Assembly: GCA_028023455.1 (NCBI GenBank)
Contig: JAQFVV010012394.1
Span: 18,990,353-19,054,352, forward strand
Source of the DNA: Epiperipatus broadwayi
Taxonomy: Eukaryota > Onychophora > Udeonychophora > Euonychophora > Peripatidae
Direction of reading: 5' to 3'
DNA length: 64,000 nt
Both the position numbers and the translations under genes were made by a program. Positions 1-11,664 of the stretch are shown here, piece by piece. How positions within the stretch are numbered: position 1 is the first letter of the stretch; the number at the start of each line of letters is the position of its first letter. Under the pieces are notes generated by a model. The model had not been told where the DNA came from and searched no databases. It worked only from the letters and a program-made list of their open reading frames with translations.

Positions 1-145
1 TTTTTTTTTGGTCAAAGTATTTGCTAAGTTTGTTAATGACTTTAAAGACCATTAGGAATATTATATATATATTTAATTTCAGTCAATATTTCAACAGTTA
101 TCGCATTTTATTTTTATATATTTGATACCTTAATTTTATCATTAC

Positions 146-350
146 CTCAGGAACAACATTCACTGGATATGCTCTCATATTTATTAGATTGTGATGCTGG
201 ATACCTACTGTTTGTTGAATTTCGGAGAACTGCATCGGTGTGGCTGGGATGGCTGGATAGGGAAACGCTGGCGATAACCCATTATTTGGTGTTTGTAAAA
301 TAAATACTGGAGTGTTGGATGGGAAATTCTTCATTATATTAGAAATAGGA
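146..350 (-). CDS. NPHP4: NPHP4 exon, Pro/Asn-rich linker (3'-most exon in window)
   Basis: This exon has 1 + 204 bases. The acceptor ends in TTTAG just above 350 and the donor GTAATG follows position 146. It enters in phase 2, matching the phase 2 exit of the 634-812 exon, and leaves in phase 0. The translation begins PISNIMKNFPSNTPVFILQT and ends near NVVPE. It is rich in Pro, Asn and Ala and looks like a disordered linker. The equivalent part of vertebrate NPHP4 is poorly conserved, so the call rests on splice sites, phase and position rather than on motifs. The ATG inside it is not a start codon. Coding should continue beyond position 1 of the window. Confidence 0.72.
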
Positions 351-633
351 CTAAATAATAATTAAAAAAATTTTTTTTAAAAAATATTTTCTATTATGGA
401 TAAATACATATATATATAATAATATTATTTAAATCATAATGTAATGTAAAATTACATTTCACAAGAGGATGCATAATTAATAGTTATTAGTAGTATTTAA
501 AATTGCTTAGCCGAACTTTTGATACCTGCCTGAGAAATTTTAAATATCAATGTTGTAAAAATTATTGTGTTGACACACTCTTGTGGAATATAATTATATA
601 AATATATTTTCTTGCAATTAATTTGAAACTCAC

Positions 634-812
634 TTGGAAGCATCCAACATGGATATTCCTTGTTTGTTGAATTGACTTGCTAAAGCTTCATTACTTAGAA
701 AGTTTTCAGAAATATTACTGATGGATGGCGGAGAGGGAGGAATCAAAGAATTAGATGCCTGTAAATGTTCTATTCGCAATGTTTCATCAAATTTAGAAGA
801 AATATCTCTTGT
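634..812 (-). CDS. NPHP4: NPHP4 exon, linker before the central domain
   Basis: This 179-bp exon has acceptor TTACAG and donor GTGAGT. It enters in phase 0, matching the donor of the 14-kb exon, and leaves in phase 2, matching the 146-350 exon. It starts TRDISSKFDETLRIEHLQ, has a PPSPPS stretch and ends GISMLDAS. The last part may correspond to the FPEILD-type block of vertebrate NPHP4, but similarity is weak. An alternative is that it is an alternatively spliced cassette exon. Confidence 0.75.
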
Positions 813-859
813 CTGTAATTAAAAAAAAATGCTTATTAATGTTTTAAAAAATTTACGCA

Positions 860-985
860 TGGTGAACAGAGTCACCTAGCGGCTGGAACAAGCATTGCTG
901 CTTTTGACCCCTACTGTAGATACTTCTGCGTGTTTATGCAGAAACAGCGCCTCTAGCGGTGGGAGTACACTCTCCCCACAACTAC
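860..985. other. GC-richer intronic island, unidentified
   Basis: This stretch is less AT-rich than its surroundings. It has two copies of a CTAGCGG box in the same orientation, about 70 bp apart. It could be the remnant of a transposon end, but no boundary or target duplication was found. The rest of 815-1790 is plain AT-rich intron in which I see nothing else. Confidence 0.3.
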
Positions 986-1789
986 CGTCTGAAAAAATCA
1001 ATAATTGACATTAGTACATGAGAGTTGATGTTTGCAAGTTTATTAATGATTATTTAAGAATTTGACCAGTGAATTGTTGTAACAACCTGTTTTGAGTTGC
1101 ATGCTCTGAGAATAACAATAAATATATAAAACAGCCTCATAACTTAATAAGTAGTTAATATATTCCATTTCCCATGCTCATGCCCCGAGTTCAAGTTTTC
1201 TTTCAGGAGGGTGCCATACAGGCAATCCAGTTACCCATTCAATTTTTGGTCAGTAAAGGGGAATTTAATTTTTTTTTTTTTTAATGACCTCTCACTATTA
1301 AGTATTTGATTACCCTGATGAGTATTGTCATCTCCTTTATTCGCAGGGTGGGAAAATGTTGATAGTGGCAGGGAGGGCTTTGCCCTCAAATAGGCCATTT
1401 AACAACTTATCTTTTACTATTGTGATAAATGTCTGAACATAATGTTATTTTAATAAAATTAAATATATAATATTATATTAAGATTTTTTAAATAAAATTA
1501 ATATATATATGGAAGAAAAAAATACTTTTCTCATGTACAGATTTATCATTTTAACTTCAAATAAATGCCAAAACATAATTCAGTATATTTTATTATCTTA
1601 GACATATCAATACTTGTATTCAATACTTTCACTTTTCTATTTTTAATCTGCTATTTTCTTAGAAGCAGTGGGCAAATCATTCTATTTTGTTCATTATTTT
1701 ATAAAATGTTGTATGGTATATATAAATAGTTAAAGGAATATTTGCATATATAAATTAAAGCTAAATTTTTGTTTGATAGCAAAGATTTT

Positions 1790-4180
1790 TAGTAATCTAT
1801 GGGTAACAGAGGTTATAGCATTATGATATCCACATCTCCGCACTTGTTCCTGGATTTTTCTGTCATCAGTGATGACTTGGGATTCATTGCTGAAGCCAAT
1901 GAAATTATGGATCCAGCATTCTACTCCACTATAATAATCTTATAAGAAGTTTTACCAATATTACACAGAATACAACGATTATACTAACAATTAATATATT
2001 GTTAACATAATGAAATAAAAAAAATGGTAACATCAGTTACATTTTTTATTCAAGCTAATAATCTTAAATTTAAAAATCCATACAATTTTAAAACTACTCT
2101 CATAGTTAAAAGAGATTTGAAATAAGTCAGTTTCTATGACAGCTGTAATCCCCTAGTACCTACTAAAGATTAATATCAATAATAAATCACATGACATTCT
2201 CAGCTTACTTATATGCTACCAAAAGCTGATGTGATGTATTATGGCTTCTCCTTAAACGAAGTCAAGAATATCTCAGCAATTATGCCCAGATAAACCTGTT
2301 AGCCACTTTATTTTACATTCCCCACTCTAAATATACCCATAATCTGCTCTATCCCATTTCCACAACATAGTCTTTGTCAAACTCTATAACCTTTATATCT
2401 AAATCCCCCTTATCTTTTCCCAAACCCAGCATAAAAACCAATAATTCACTTTCTGTATAATCACTCTTTTCATATTTATTTTTCCACAACTTCATTATAT
2501 GTACCCTTTCTGTTTTCAAACATTTACATAATGAAATAAAAAAATGTTAACATCTGACTCTAGAGCCACCTATTGTGATCTTTAGTAATCAATGGATACC
2601 AGATAGTTCTGCTACTACTCCATTATACTAATCTTAAATGAAGTTTTACTAATATCACATAAAATATAATAATTACGTTGACAATTATAAATTGTTTATA
2701 GAATGAAATAAAAAAAATATTAACACTGGTTATATTTTCCATTCAATGAATGCTTTTAAACCTACCTTTATACTCAAATTGATCTGAAATCAATCAGTTT
2801 CTGTGACAACTATGATGCTCTAAAACCTAAGAAGATTAATACCAATAATAAATCATGATACTGCTTACTCATATGCTACCAAAAGCTGATCTCTTCAAAG
2901 TTCGATAATCACTAATCACCAGATAGTTCCGCTATAATATCCATATTCTCGGACCAATTTCTGACATTTGTTATCATCAGGTGAAAACTTAAGATTCAAA
3001 GCTGGAACTATTACATTCATGTATCTAGCAGCAATTTTTTATTATTTCACAGTAATTAAACTAATTGTCTATATAATTAAAAAAATATGACATCAGATCA
3101 GTTTTTTTTTCATATATATTTCCATGACTTCAGTTTTACACTAACTGTAGAACCTTTTTATCTTTGGGCTAGGAAGGTTAATATTGTCAACATTATCATT
3201 TAATTTACTCAGATGTTTCCAGGAACACTTCTCTTCACTTTATTCTAAAGCTATCTATTTTAAGCTTGAATAATCATAATGCTATAATATCCACATTTTC
3301 AAACATATGAATAAGCTATGAAAATTGTATGATGTCCTTGATATTGCTTAATATATGATTGTCTGGTTACATTTTATTGTAAACTGGGCATAACAACCCC
3401 CAGTACACTTCCAATACCATTAATACTTCCTTGTTTAGTGATTAAAATTATTTCTTTTATCTATACAAAACATTAAAAAACATTTAATATTATTCCAAAA
3501 TACTTCATTAATCATTAAGAGGATTGCAATTCTACATGATTTAGGTAAAATATTTATATGTCTACTTATTTGATTTTATCAACAAGTCATGCAGTTAATA
3601 ATCTATTCATACTTCATATTCATAACATCAACAAAATATCATATGATCTCTGCCTACATATTTCTTTTTATCTATTTTTCCTTTTCCAGTACTAAGCATC
3701 TTGGGTAATCTTGAACAATCCCTATCCAGTGCTATCATATCCATATTCCCAATTATCCACTTTCAACATTGAGGAATTTGGGATCTTGAAGTAGTATATT
3801 TGGATTTTTTTGGATGTAATGCACCTTTCTTTCAATAGCCATCACATATTCCTTTTTTACTCTAAAGATATTAGCCTCAATTCAAAAACACCTTAACATT
3901 TGAACTACACATAGATTCAAAACATTTAAATTGTTTTGAATTTTGTGCTGATAGTTTGATAGTAAAAAAGGAATAAATGATGGCTGCTAGAAAAAAGGTG
4001 CATTAAATCCCTCAAAAATTTAGATGTAGTAAATCCAGATCCAAAAGTCATCACTGTTGAACGCTATAAGCTAGAAACTAGTCTGGGAATATTTGTTAGA
4101 ACAGCAATGGATATGGATTTATTAAGCTCTTCCATCTGGTATTTATTAGTTACTAGAACTTACATTAGGTGGCAGAACTA
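1790..4180. repeat. Cluster of interspersed repeat family B
   Basis: This stretch holds several diverged copies of one non-coding repeat, recognised by TAATCAATGGATACCAGATA-like and CTATAATATCCATATTCTC-like boxes near 1.8, 2.56, 2.9, 3.25 and 3.7 kb. The segments 1937-2229 and 2640-2890 are direct repeats of about 280 bp, both ending ATGCTACCAAAAGCTGAT. Between about 3700 and 4150 the family forms an inverted repeat. Another copy, reversed, lies near 45.9-46.08 kb. No reading frame is present. The class is unknown; a non-autonomous DNA transposon is most likely. Confidence 0.55.
2230..2526 (-). mobile_element. CR1-type LINE, 3' end fragment (reversed)
   Basis: This is the reverse complement of the 3' end of the element at 5.3-9.86 kb. 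It reads from the tail-adjacent ATCACATC region through the resolution of ORF2 to the CLKTERV coding stretch. It is a 5'-truncated copy inserted in a family B repeat next to CCAAAAGCTGAT, and family B sequence resumes on its other side. Confidence 0.85.
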
Positions 4181-4614
4181 GTCTGAGAAATAGATTTGTT
4201 CACTCATTTTACCATTTCCTATTCATCTTGATGATATTATGATACAGATCCAAAATTAAGACGCTAGGATAAATTGTGTTAAGAGGATGATACCTTCAAC
4301 AAGTATTATTATTTGATTATAGTGCTCTTTTGTTAGTTAACTCAAACTGCTTTCAAGCAGAGACTTCCAAATGCACAGTGCCAATAAAAGAAATTTCTAT
4401 TCCATTGTGATTCTGCGGTTGCTCAATTTACATTAAATGTATAAATTATTTCTGAAATAATTTCCTTTTACTAAGATGTTTCGTTTTATTGTGATAATGT
4501 ATTTCCTAATTTGCAATTGTTGATTTTTTTAATATGTAAAATATTTAATCCATATTTATGTCAATATAGTTATTATAGACAAATATTGATGCTAATTGCT
4601 TGAATGTATTATAT

Positions 4615-4852
4615 GCACATAGGCAAAACTCATGATACAGTAGTGCCATTCAGTGCCATCCAGAGTAATCAATGGATGCCAGAAGACTTGCACATAAAAT
4701 CCCCATCTAGTGCCTACTCATCCAGTATTCCCAAACTAGTTTCTAGCTTGTGGCTTTTGTCAGTGAGGAGCCTTGGATCTGAAAGCACTGCACTAGATCT
4801 TAGGAATAACAGTTATGTGCAAGCATAAAAAATGGTGATCATGTGATGTTTA
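4615..4852. repeat. Family A repeat fragment
   Basis: This is a left-arm copy of the family A foldback element (GGCAAAACTC, then AGTAATCAATGGATGCCAGA, then TAGATCTTAGG). It joins directly to the family's outer segment (AACAGTTATGTGCAAGCATA), so the middle is deleted. The 74-codon reading frame over it is not a gene: the same stretch recurs non-coding at eight or more places in the window. Confidence 0.7.
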
Positions 4853-5301
4853 ATGTATAATATGTTGGTGGAGCCACTGTCTATCAAACTTAATTTATGC
4901 AAATAGCTCCTAAACAATGATTATCAGATAAGCAAACAAAATTTTTATTTTTAAATTTGTTTAGACTGAGAGCATTAATATTTATTAATATTAATTATTA
5001 TTGTGTATGAAAGTTTAATTAGTCGTTAAGAGTATTTGAAAGATTGAAAATGGTGTTTTTTTATTGTTATTTGTTTTTAAAGTTTTTTTCAGTTTGTTAT
5101 TTATATATATAGGAATTTTTTAAAAGTTATTTTTTTAAAGTTTTATTATTTATATATTGTTATTTTATATATAGAATTTTATTTATTTATTTATTTTTAC
5201 AAAAAAGTTATTTTGTTGATTAGTTTTTAGTGAATTTATTATTAAAAATTATTTACTTTTAAGATAAAATATAATCTTCAAAAATACGTAAAATAAATAA
5301 T

Positions 5302-6219
5302 ATGGATTGCATTTGTATTCCACAATGTTTATATAATAGGAAGAAAGAAATTGGGCATGCTGTGGTAGAATGCACTATATGTGATGAGGTTTATCACTTG
5401 AAATGTTTAAATAAGACTAGGAAGGATGTAATAGGTTTATGGTTATGTAGTCAGTGTGTAAATATGATAAAAGAGGTGAGAAAGTGTTTTCAAAGTGTAG
5501 ATAGTCGAAGGACAGTGGGTGGAGAAAGTAATAGTGTAATGGAGATGATTAGTCAAAGAATAAATAAGATAGAGGAAGAACTGAAGGATGTAGAAGTAAA
5601 ATTAAAATCATTAGAGATAAAATGTGAGGAGATAAAGGAATTATTGAATAGGAATGATAAGGAAGAAATAGATAAGGAGGATCAGAAGGTATTAGAAAAT
5701 GTTATGGATGGAGTAGAAAAAGTAGATTATGAAACAGTATTGATAGGAGATTCACTAATTAGAGAATGTGGGGATATAATTGCAAGGGAAAATAGAAGTA
5801 GGTATGTAAGAGTATGTTTGCCTGGAGCTAGAATTAGGGATGTAGTAGATAAAGTAAAAAAGCAAGGTAGTAGAGATGTGTATCTTATGGTGGGGACTAA
5901 TAATTTATCAGAATTATCAGAGAGAATAATGGATGAGTATGTAGATTTGATTAGGAACTTGACTATGATTAAAGGAAGAGTAGTAATAGTTGGATTATTA
6001 CCAAGATTTGATAAGAGATATTTGTTAGATAGGGCATGTTCTATAAATGAGAGATTGAAAAAATTGTGTGAGAAAAATAATGTTATGTTTGTGGATGTGT
6101 GGGATTGTTTTATTGGAAAGCGGGAGTTATATAGTAAAGATGGGTTGCATTTAGGAAAACAAGGAAGTGAAGTTTTAGGAAGTTTGATTTATAAAGAATT
6201 TTTTTCGGGAAACTTATAA
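5302..6219 (+). CDS. CR1 ORF1: PHD finger, coiled coil and SGNH-esterase protein
   Basis: This intact 305-codon frame encodes the ORF1 protein of the LINE. Residues 3-52 form a PHD-like zinc finger: C3, C5 and C9 as candidate first ligands, then C24-x2-C27, H32-x2-C35 and C49-x2-C52. Residues about 80-125 are a charged heptad-rich coiled coil. From about 143 follows an SGNH (GDSL-like) hydrolase fold: GDS at 149-151 with the nucleophile Ser, LPGA at 173-176, GTNN at 198-201 and DGLH at 280-283 with the catalytic Asp and His. All four blocks keep their key residues. In CR1 elements this protein is thought to bind RNA or membrane lipids; the exact role is unclear. The start is the first ATG, 101 bp upstream of ORF2. 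It is intact although ORF2 is broken. Confidence 0.93.
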   Translation: MDCICIPQCLYNRKKEIGHAVVECTICDEVYHLKCLNKTRKDVIGLWLCSQCVNMIKEVRKCFQSVDSRRTVGGESNSVMEMISQRINKIEEELKDVEVKLKSLEIKCEEIKELLNRNDKEEIDKEDQKVLENVMDGVEKVDYETVLIGDSLIRECGDIIARENRSRYVRVCLPGARIRDVVDKVKKQGSRDVYLMVGTNNLSELSERIMDEYVDLIRNLTMIKGRVVIVGLLPRFDKRYLLDRACSINERLKKLCEKNNVMFVDVWDCFIGKRELYSKDGLHLGKQGSEVLGSLIYKEFFSGNL

Positions 6220-6320
6220 AGGGGGGTGGGTTTTTAAATTGTAATATTATTAAAAAGAAAAAGAATGGATGGAATATAAGAAATAAACAAAAGGAATTTG
6301 ATTTAAATATAAATATAGAT

Positions 6321-9300
6321 ATGGAGAAGGAATGGGTTTGTAAAATTAATGGTAAGAAAGTAATTTATAAATGTAATGGAGAAGAAAGAATTAAAAGAAT
6401 TTATAAAAGAGTAGTTAAGAAAGAAGAAATTGTTAAAATTGGATTTTTGAATATGCAAGGTGGTAGGAGACCAGAAAAGTGGATGGAATTAAATAAAACA
6501 ATTGAAAATGAAGAGCTTGAGGTATTAGCAGTAGTGGAAACACATCTAAGAGAAGAAGAACCTATTTTGAAACAGTTGGTATGGCAGGGTATAAATAGAA
6601 AAGAAAAAAGGGGTGGTGGTATAGGTGTTATATCAAAAAAATATTTAAATATTGTTAAATGTCAAGAACATTTGTGGTTTGAAATAAGGTTGGGTAGTCA
6701 AGAATGGATGGTGGCTATAGTTTATATAGCCACTGGAGATAGTCAAATTATAATGGAATGGAATAGTAATATATATGAATGTCTAGTTAAAGATATACAA
6801 AGTTTTAAAGAAAAGGGGAAGAGAATAATGGTTATAGGGGATATGAATGGACATATTGAAGAAATTGATGATGTAGATAATAAAAATGGACAGCTTTTGA
6901 AGGAATTTTGTCAGAAAGTGAATTTGAGTATTGGAAATTTATTAAATATTTATGAGGGACAATACACATGGTCTAGAAATAATATATTTCATACAATAGA
7001 TTATGTATTGGTAGAGAAAGAGGGAATAAATAAAAAAGAAAAATTAAGGTGTTTGATAATGAAGAAAAAGTATGCACTAGTGATCATAACTTCATTGTAA
7101 TTGAAATGGTTAGTAATGTGATGGAGAATAGAAATAAAAGTAGAAATAATAGTGAAAGATGTGGATGGAGAGTGAATGATAAGAATAAGTTGGAAGAGTA
7201 TAAAATACAAGTTGAAGAAATCATGGAAGAGTGGGTTGGGGATGAGTATAAGGACTGGTGTAAAGAAGTAGAAAAAGTGGCAAATAGGGTTTTAGGTGAG
7301 AATATTCAGAAGAATAAAAGTAATAAAAAAATGAGAATTAGTAAAAGTGTAAAAGAGAGGAAAGAAGCATGTAGAGAATATAAGTGTGCTATTAAGAATA
7401 AGGAAAGTGAAAAAGATATTAATGCTAAATGGGAAAAGTACTTAGAAAAGAAGAAGTTAGCTAAAATAGATAATTATAGAGAGAGAATGAAATTGAATAG
7501 TAAATTGTTGGAGGATATTAATAAAAGTGGAAGAGATGGGAGTAAAAAATTTTGGAATTACATTAAAAGGAGGAATGTAGGGGAGAGAGAGATAGTATTA
7601 CTAGATGATGAGGGAATAGAGTGTAGCTCTAGAGAAGATTTAGAGATAATCTTAAATAGATATGTAATGAATATAGAAAAGATGTTAGATGTGAATGATA
7701 GAGTGATAGAAAACGGGGATGAACTGAATGAGGTAGAGAAGAAATTGAAAAGTGGAAAGGCAAGAGGTTTAGATGGATGGGCAGCAGAGATGGTAATGAA
7801 GTTAGGGTAAAGGGCAAATGTAAAGTTACTATCTTGTTTTAATTACAAATTTACTGAGGCTATAACCACAAGAATATGCATGTAAAATAATAAAATGGCA
7901 CAGAATAGAGTTTTCCCAAGTAGGTGGAGTAATACAAGAGTAAGATTATTATTTAAAGGAAAGGGTAAGGATCATAGAAAGTTGAATAATTATAGACCAA
8001 TAGCAGTAACATCAGTTTTATATAAAGTTTTCTCATATATGGTGGCTAGAAGAGTTGTAAAATGGATGGAAGGGAATAATGTAGTGGGGGAAATGCAAGG
8101 AGGTTTTAGATTAGATAGGCATATAGGAGATAGTTTATTTGTAGTTACACAACTTATGGATATGAGTAGGAATTTAGGTAAACAGTTATATATGAGTTTT
8201 ATAGATATAGAGAAGGCATATGATAGAGTAGATAGAAATAGATTATGGATAAGTTTAGCAAATTTGGGAATGGATGAAGCTTTAATAGATATTATTAAGA
8301 AATTATATGAAAATAATTATTATATATATCAATTAGGGAATATAGAATCAGTTAAAGTTAAAAATGGGGTGGGGCTAAGGCAAGGATGCCCTATGTCACC
8401 TATTTTGTTTGTGTTGTATTTGAGTGAAATGGAAAGAGCAATAGAAAGATTAGGAAGAGGGATAGAGATACCGTTAATAGGTAGTAAGGGAGTATATATT
8501 TTGTCAGGTCTTTTTTTTTGTGGATGATATATTTTTGTGTGCAGAAAGAAGAGAAGATATGGAAGTTATGTTGAGGACATGTGCAAGGGTTGGTAAAGAG
8601 ATGGGGATTAAATTTAGTGAAGAAAAATCAAATATAATGATGGTTAATACTGGGGAAAGAGAAGATGTAGAATTTTTATTGGGAGATATTAAGTTAAGTG
8701 TGGTGAATAGATATAGTTATTTGGGAATTATTTTAAGTAATCAGAAAAATTATTTGGATGAATGGGAGAAAAAATTGATAAATGAAGCAAAGAAAAGAAA
8801 GGGATTGATAAAGAAATTAACAGTGTTTTCATATAATAAATATGATGTAGTTAGAATTATATGGAAAGGAGTTGCAGTAGCAGGGTTAACATATGGTAAT
8901 GATGCATTATATGTTAGTAAAGGGGTATTAAATTACTTAGAAAAAGTTCAAAGGGAAGTAGGAAGACATGCATTGGATGCAGATGTATGGACAGCAAAGG
9001 AGGCAATTCAAGGAGAAATGGGATGGTCAAGTTTTCATATGAGAGATGCAAAAAGTAAAATGAAAATGTTTGGTAGATTGCAGTTTATGGATAATAAAAG
9101 AATAGCTAAAATAGTATTTAATTGGGTTATGAGTAAAGGGCAGGTAACAAGATGGGTGAGAAAGGTAATGCGGTATGCAAAAGATTTGGATAAAGAATTT
9201 ATATCAGTATATTTGTACAAAAGATGGGATGATTGTGTTAAGAGGATTGTTGAGTGTTGTAGTAGTAAGGAATGGGATAAAAGAATAGATTTATTAATAA

Positions 9301-9760
9301 AGAATAGGGAGTTAGAGAGATGGAGAAATAGTATGGAGAGTAAAAAGAGTTTAAATATATATACAAATAAACAGAATATTAGGTGTGAGTTAATATATGA
9401 TAATAGTAAGGAAAGTAGTTTATTATTTAAGGCTCGAAAAGGGATCTTTAACTACAAGAGAATATACATGTAAATGGAAAAAAATGGGTGATTTATTTTG
9501 TAAATTATGTAAGGAAGGAATAGAAAAATTAGGCATTTGTTAATTGAATGTAAATGCTTGAAAACAGAAAGGGTACATATAATGAAGTTATGGAAGAATA
9601 AATATGAAAAAAGTGATTATACAGAAAGTGAATTATTGGTTTTTATGCTGGGTTTGGGAAAAGATAAAGGGGATTTAGATATAAAGGTTATAGAGTTGAC
9701 AAAGATTATGTTGTGGAAATGGGATGGAGCAGAATATGGGAAAATTTAGAGTGGGGAATG
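6321..9760 (+). pseudogene. CR1 ORF2: endonuclease and reverse transcriptase, frameshifted
   Basis: An APE-type endonuclease runs from 6321 (VVETHL, GDMNGH, TIDYVLV; SDHNF in the next frame). It changes frame near 7040-7075. The RT begins near 7640 (RGLDGWAAEMV), stops at 7808, then resumes after a 50-bp insertion at 7895 (NYRPIAVTSVLYK, FIDIEKAYDRVDR, RQGCPMSP). A run of T at about 8510-8518 shifts the frame just before the catalytic box VDDIFLCA, which continues in the 8520-9473 frame. A further shift near 9430 precedes the C-terminal CKLCKEG...HLLIECKCL cysteine motif at 9490-9560. Catalytic aspartates are present in the sequence, but no full-length protein can be made. In vivo RT would copy the element RNA at a nicked target. 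Confidence 0.92.
7842..7894. repeat. Short insertion in the RT region matching a hairpin end
   Basis: The coding line LLSCFN ... MAQNRVFPSRW is interrupted by about 50 bp. Bases 7848-7886 closely match 41247-41285, the outer end of the palindrome at 41.3 kb (shared TTTACTGAGGCTATAACC). This is probably the remnant of an inserted element of the same kind. Confidence 0.6.
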
Positions 9761-9855
9761 ATAAATAAAATGGCTAACAGGTTTATCTGGACATAATTGC
9801 TGAGATATTCTTGACTTCGTTTAAGGAGAAGCCACAATACATCACATCACATTAA

Positions 9856-10173
9856 TTTTAATAGAATGTAAATGCTTGAAAACTGAAAGGGTACTAATAA
9901 TGAAGTTATGGAAGAATAAATATGAAAAAAGTGATTATACAGAAAGTAGATTATTGGTTTTTATGCTGGGTTTGGGAAAAGATAAGGGGGATTTAGATAT
10001 AAATAGAGTTGCCAAAGATTATGTTGTGAAAATGGGATGGAGCAGAATATGGGAAAATTTAGAGTGGAAAATGGAAGATAAAGTGACTAACAGGTGTCTC
10101 TGGGCATAGTTGCTGAGAGATTCCTGACTCCATTTAGGGAGAAGTCACAGTGCATCACATCACATCACATTAA
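9856..10173 (+). mobile_element. Second CR1 copy, 3' end, in tandem
   Basis: The 3' end of CR1 begins again straight after the tail of the first copy. It starts at the GAATGTAAATGCTTGAAAAC stretch (ORF2 cysteine motif) and ends at 10153-10173 with its own CATCACATCACATCACATT tail. It is 5'-truncated and non-functional. Confidence 0.88.
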
Positions 10174-10350
10174 TAGAATTTATGTCAGTATACTTGTACA
10201 AAAGGTGGGATGATTGTGTTAGGAGAATTGTTGAGAATTATGATGGTAAAAAATGGGATAGAAGAAGAGATGCATTAATAAAGGTTAAGGAGTTGGAGAG
10301 ATGGAGAACTAGTATGGAGAGTAAAAAGAGTTTAAATATATATATAGAAG

Positions 10351-10526
10351 TGTTATATCCGCAAGTGTGACTGTGCGACCAGCAATTAAATATATACTAT
10401 GAAAGACTCAAATATTTCACGTAATCAGAATAGCGAATAGTCCCCAACTATTTCTACAGTTCGCTAAAGTTCAATTCCTCGATGTTCTTTCAGGCTGGCT
10501 GCTACAAAAACGGTTCACAATGGGCA
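10351..10526 (-). repeat. LTR (176 bp)
   Basis: This is the 3' LTR if the element reads on minus. It differs from its partner by several substitutions and small indels, so the insertion is not very recent. Confidence 0.9.
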
Positions 10527-11490
10527 TACCTTAGCCCCAGTCCAGTTTAGCTGTACACGAACTCTTCATAGTAAGCACTGCGACTGACCATAAGCTCCTT
10601 ACAGCTTCCATCTCTGCAACAGTCTACCAGTAACTCCACTTGAAAACCGCTGGAAACTCAACTCTTTATTCAGCTGCTATCCAGATGGTTTCCTCAGGCT
10701 GCGGTCTCCCCAATCTCTGTGGGCCCTTTCCAGCTATGCCCGTGAACTGCATTTCCACTGAGGGCTGGACCTTAACCGAAGCACTGACACTAGATGTCTC
10801 CTACTGGAATTGAACAGTAACTCTACTGTAGATGCACTCAAATACTGTCTGCTACTCCCTGACGTAGTTGTTATACCATCTTTTTATAGCTTTCTGATAA
10901 CTGCAACAATCAATTACATTGTCCAATAAGGTACGGTATCTAGAAATATTTGCAATCAGCAAATATTTCTTGGAATTGTCGATCACCATTACGTCAATGC
11001 CTTAATTAAATTCCACAGTTATCAGTGCGTGATCTAAAAACAATCTCTAGAATACATTCTAGTTTTTCTGGAGTGCACAAACATGTCTGCCAATTTTACA
11101 AAATACTACACCTCCCTTTACTCCAGAAAAACCCTTGTTGCGATTCCTTGGTGTTTTTTTTTCTCTACTTGGAGGAACATATTTCCTGTTATTTCACTCA
11201 GAAATGTACGATTTAACTGCTGCTGAAACTTTTTCGGCCGTTCCATGTTCAATGGTGACTGCGCAAGCATGGTGGGACTCAGCTTCCAATGTTAACTGCG
11301 CAAGCGTTTTATTTCCAAACTTTCACTTCCATTGTTAACATTTTACTAACTGGGATTTCCATTTTCACCCAGTTCTCTTGCAACAAATGCTCTGCTCAAT
11401 ACCGCTCTGTACTCACTCGGTTTCTCCAGCTAAACTTGTTGTAATGCAAACTTATTTGCTACTCACAGGTTCCAAATGCGACTGCGCCAA

Positions 11491-11664
11491 TGTTATATCC
11501 GCAAGTGTGACTGTGCGGCCAGCAATTAAATATATACTATGAAAGACTCACAATATTTCACGTAATCAGAATAGCGAATAGTCCGCAACAACTCTATTTC
11601 TACAGTTCGCTAAAGTTCCAATTCCCTCGATGTTGGCTGCTACAAAAACGGTTCATAATGGGCA
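11491..11664 (-). repeat. LTR (174 bp)
   Basis: This is the 5' LTR if the element reads on minus. The putative primer-binding site is directly adjacent, at about 11470-11489 on the minus strand. Confidence 0.9.

Larger units (their letters stand above)
5290..9855 (+). mobile_element. Near full-length CR1-type non-LTR retrotransposon
   Basis: It carries ORF1 (5302-6219) and a broken ORF2 (6321 to about 9750). It ends in a short CATCA-type repeat (ATCACATCACATTAA) at 9841-9855. The endonuclease, RT and C-terminal cysteine motif layout together with a PHD/SGNH ORF1 is characteristic of the CR1 group. The 5' boundary is not defined; 4853-5290 is a very AT-rich tract that may be its 5' UTR. The strand is opposite to NPHP4. 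It has at least three reading-frame breaks and one short insertion, so it is not autonomous now. Confidence 0.9.
10351..11664 (-). mobile_element. TRIM-like LTR retrotransposon, complete, non-coding
   Basis: Two direct LTRs (10351-10526 and 11491-11664) begin TGTTATATCCGC and end GGGCA, the TG...CA form. A 964-bp interior has no convincing coding region. The element is flanked by a perfect 5-bp duplication AGAAG (10346-10350 and 11665-11669). Orientation is inferred as minus: on that strand the interior starts TTGGCGCAGTCGCATTTGG one base after the LTR, as expected of a tRNA primer-binding site beginning TGG. A weak purine-rich tract (GGACTGGGGCTAAGG) lies next to the other LTR. It would need proteins supplied by another element. 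Confidence 0.9.

Noticed and set aside
98-334. Open frame starting with ATG as a separate small gene
   Set aside because: It is the interior of an NPHP4 exon read through its donor site; the ATG is internal.
11025-11338. Two short ORFs inside the TRIM as Gag
   Set aside because: They are plus strand whereas the primer site indicates minus; short and without motifs.
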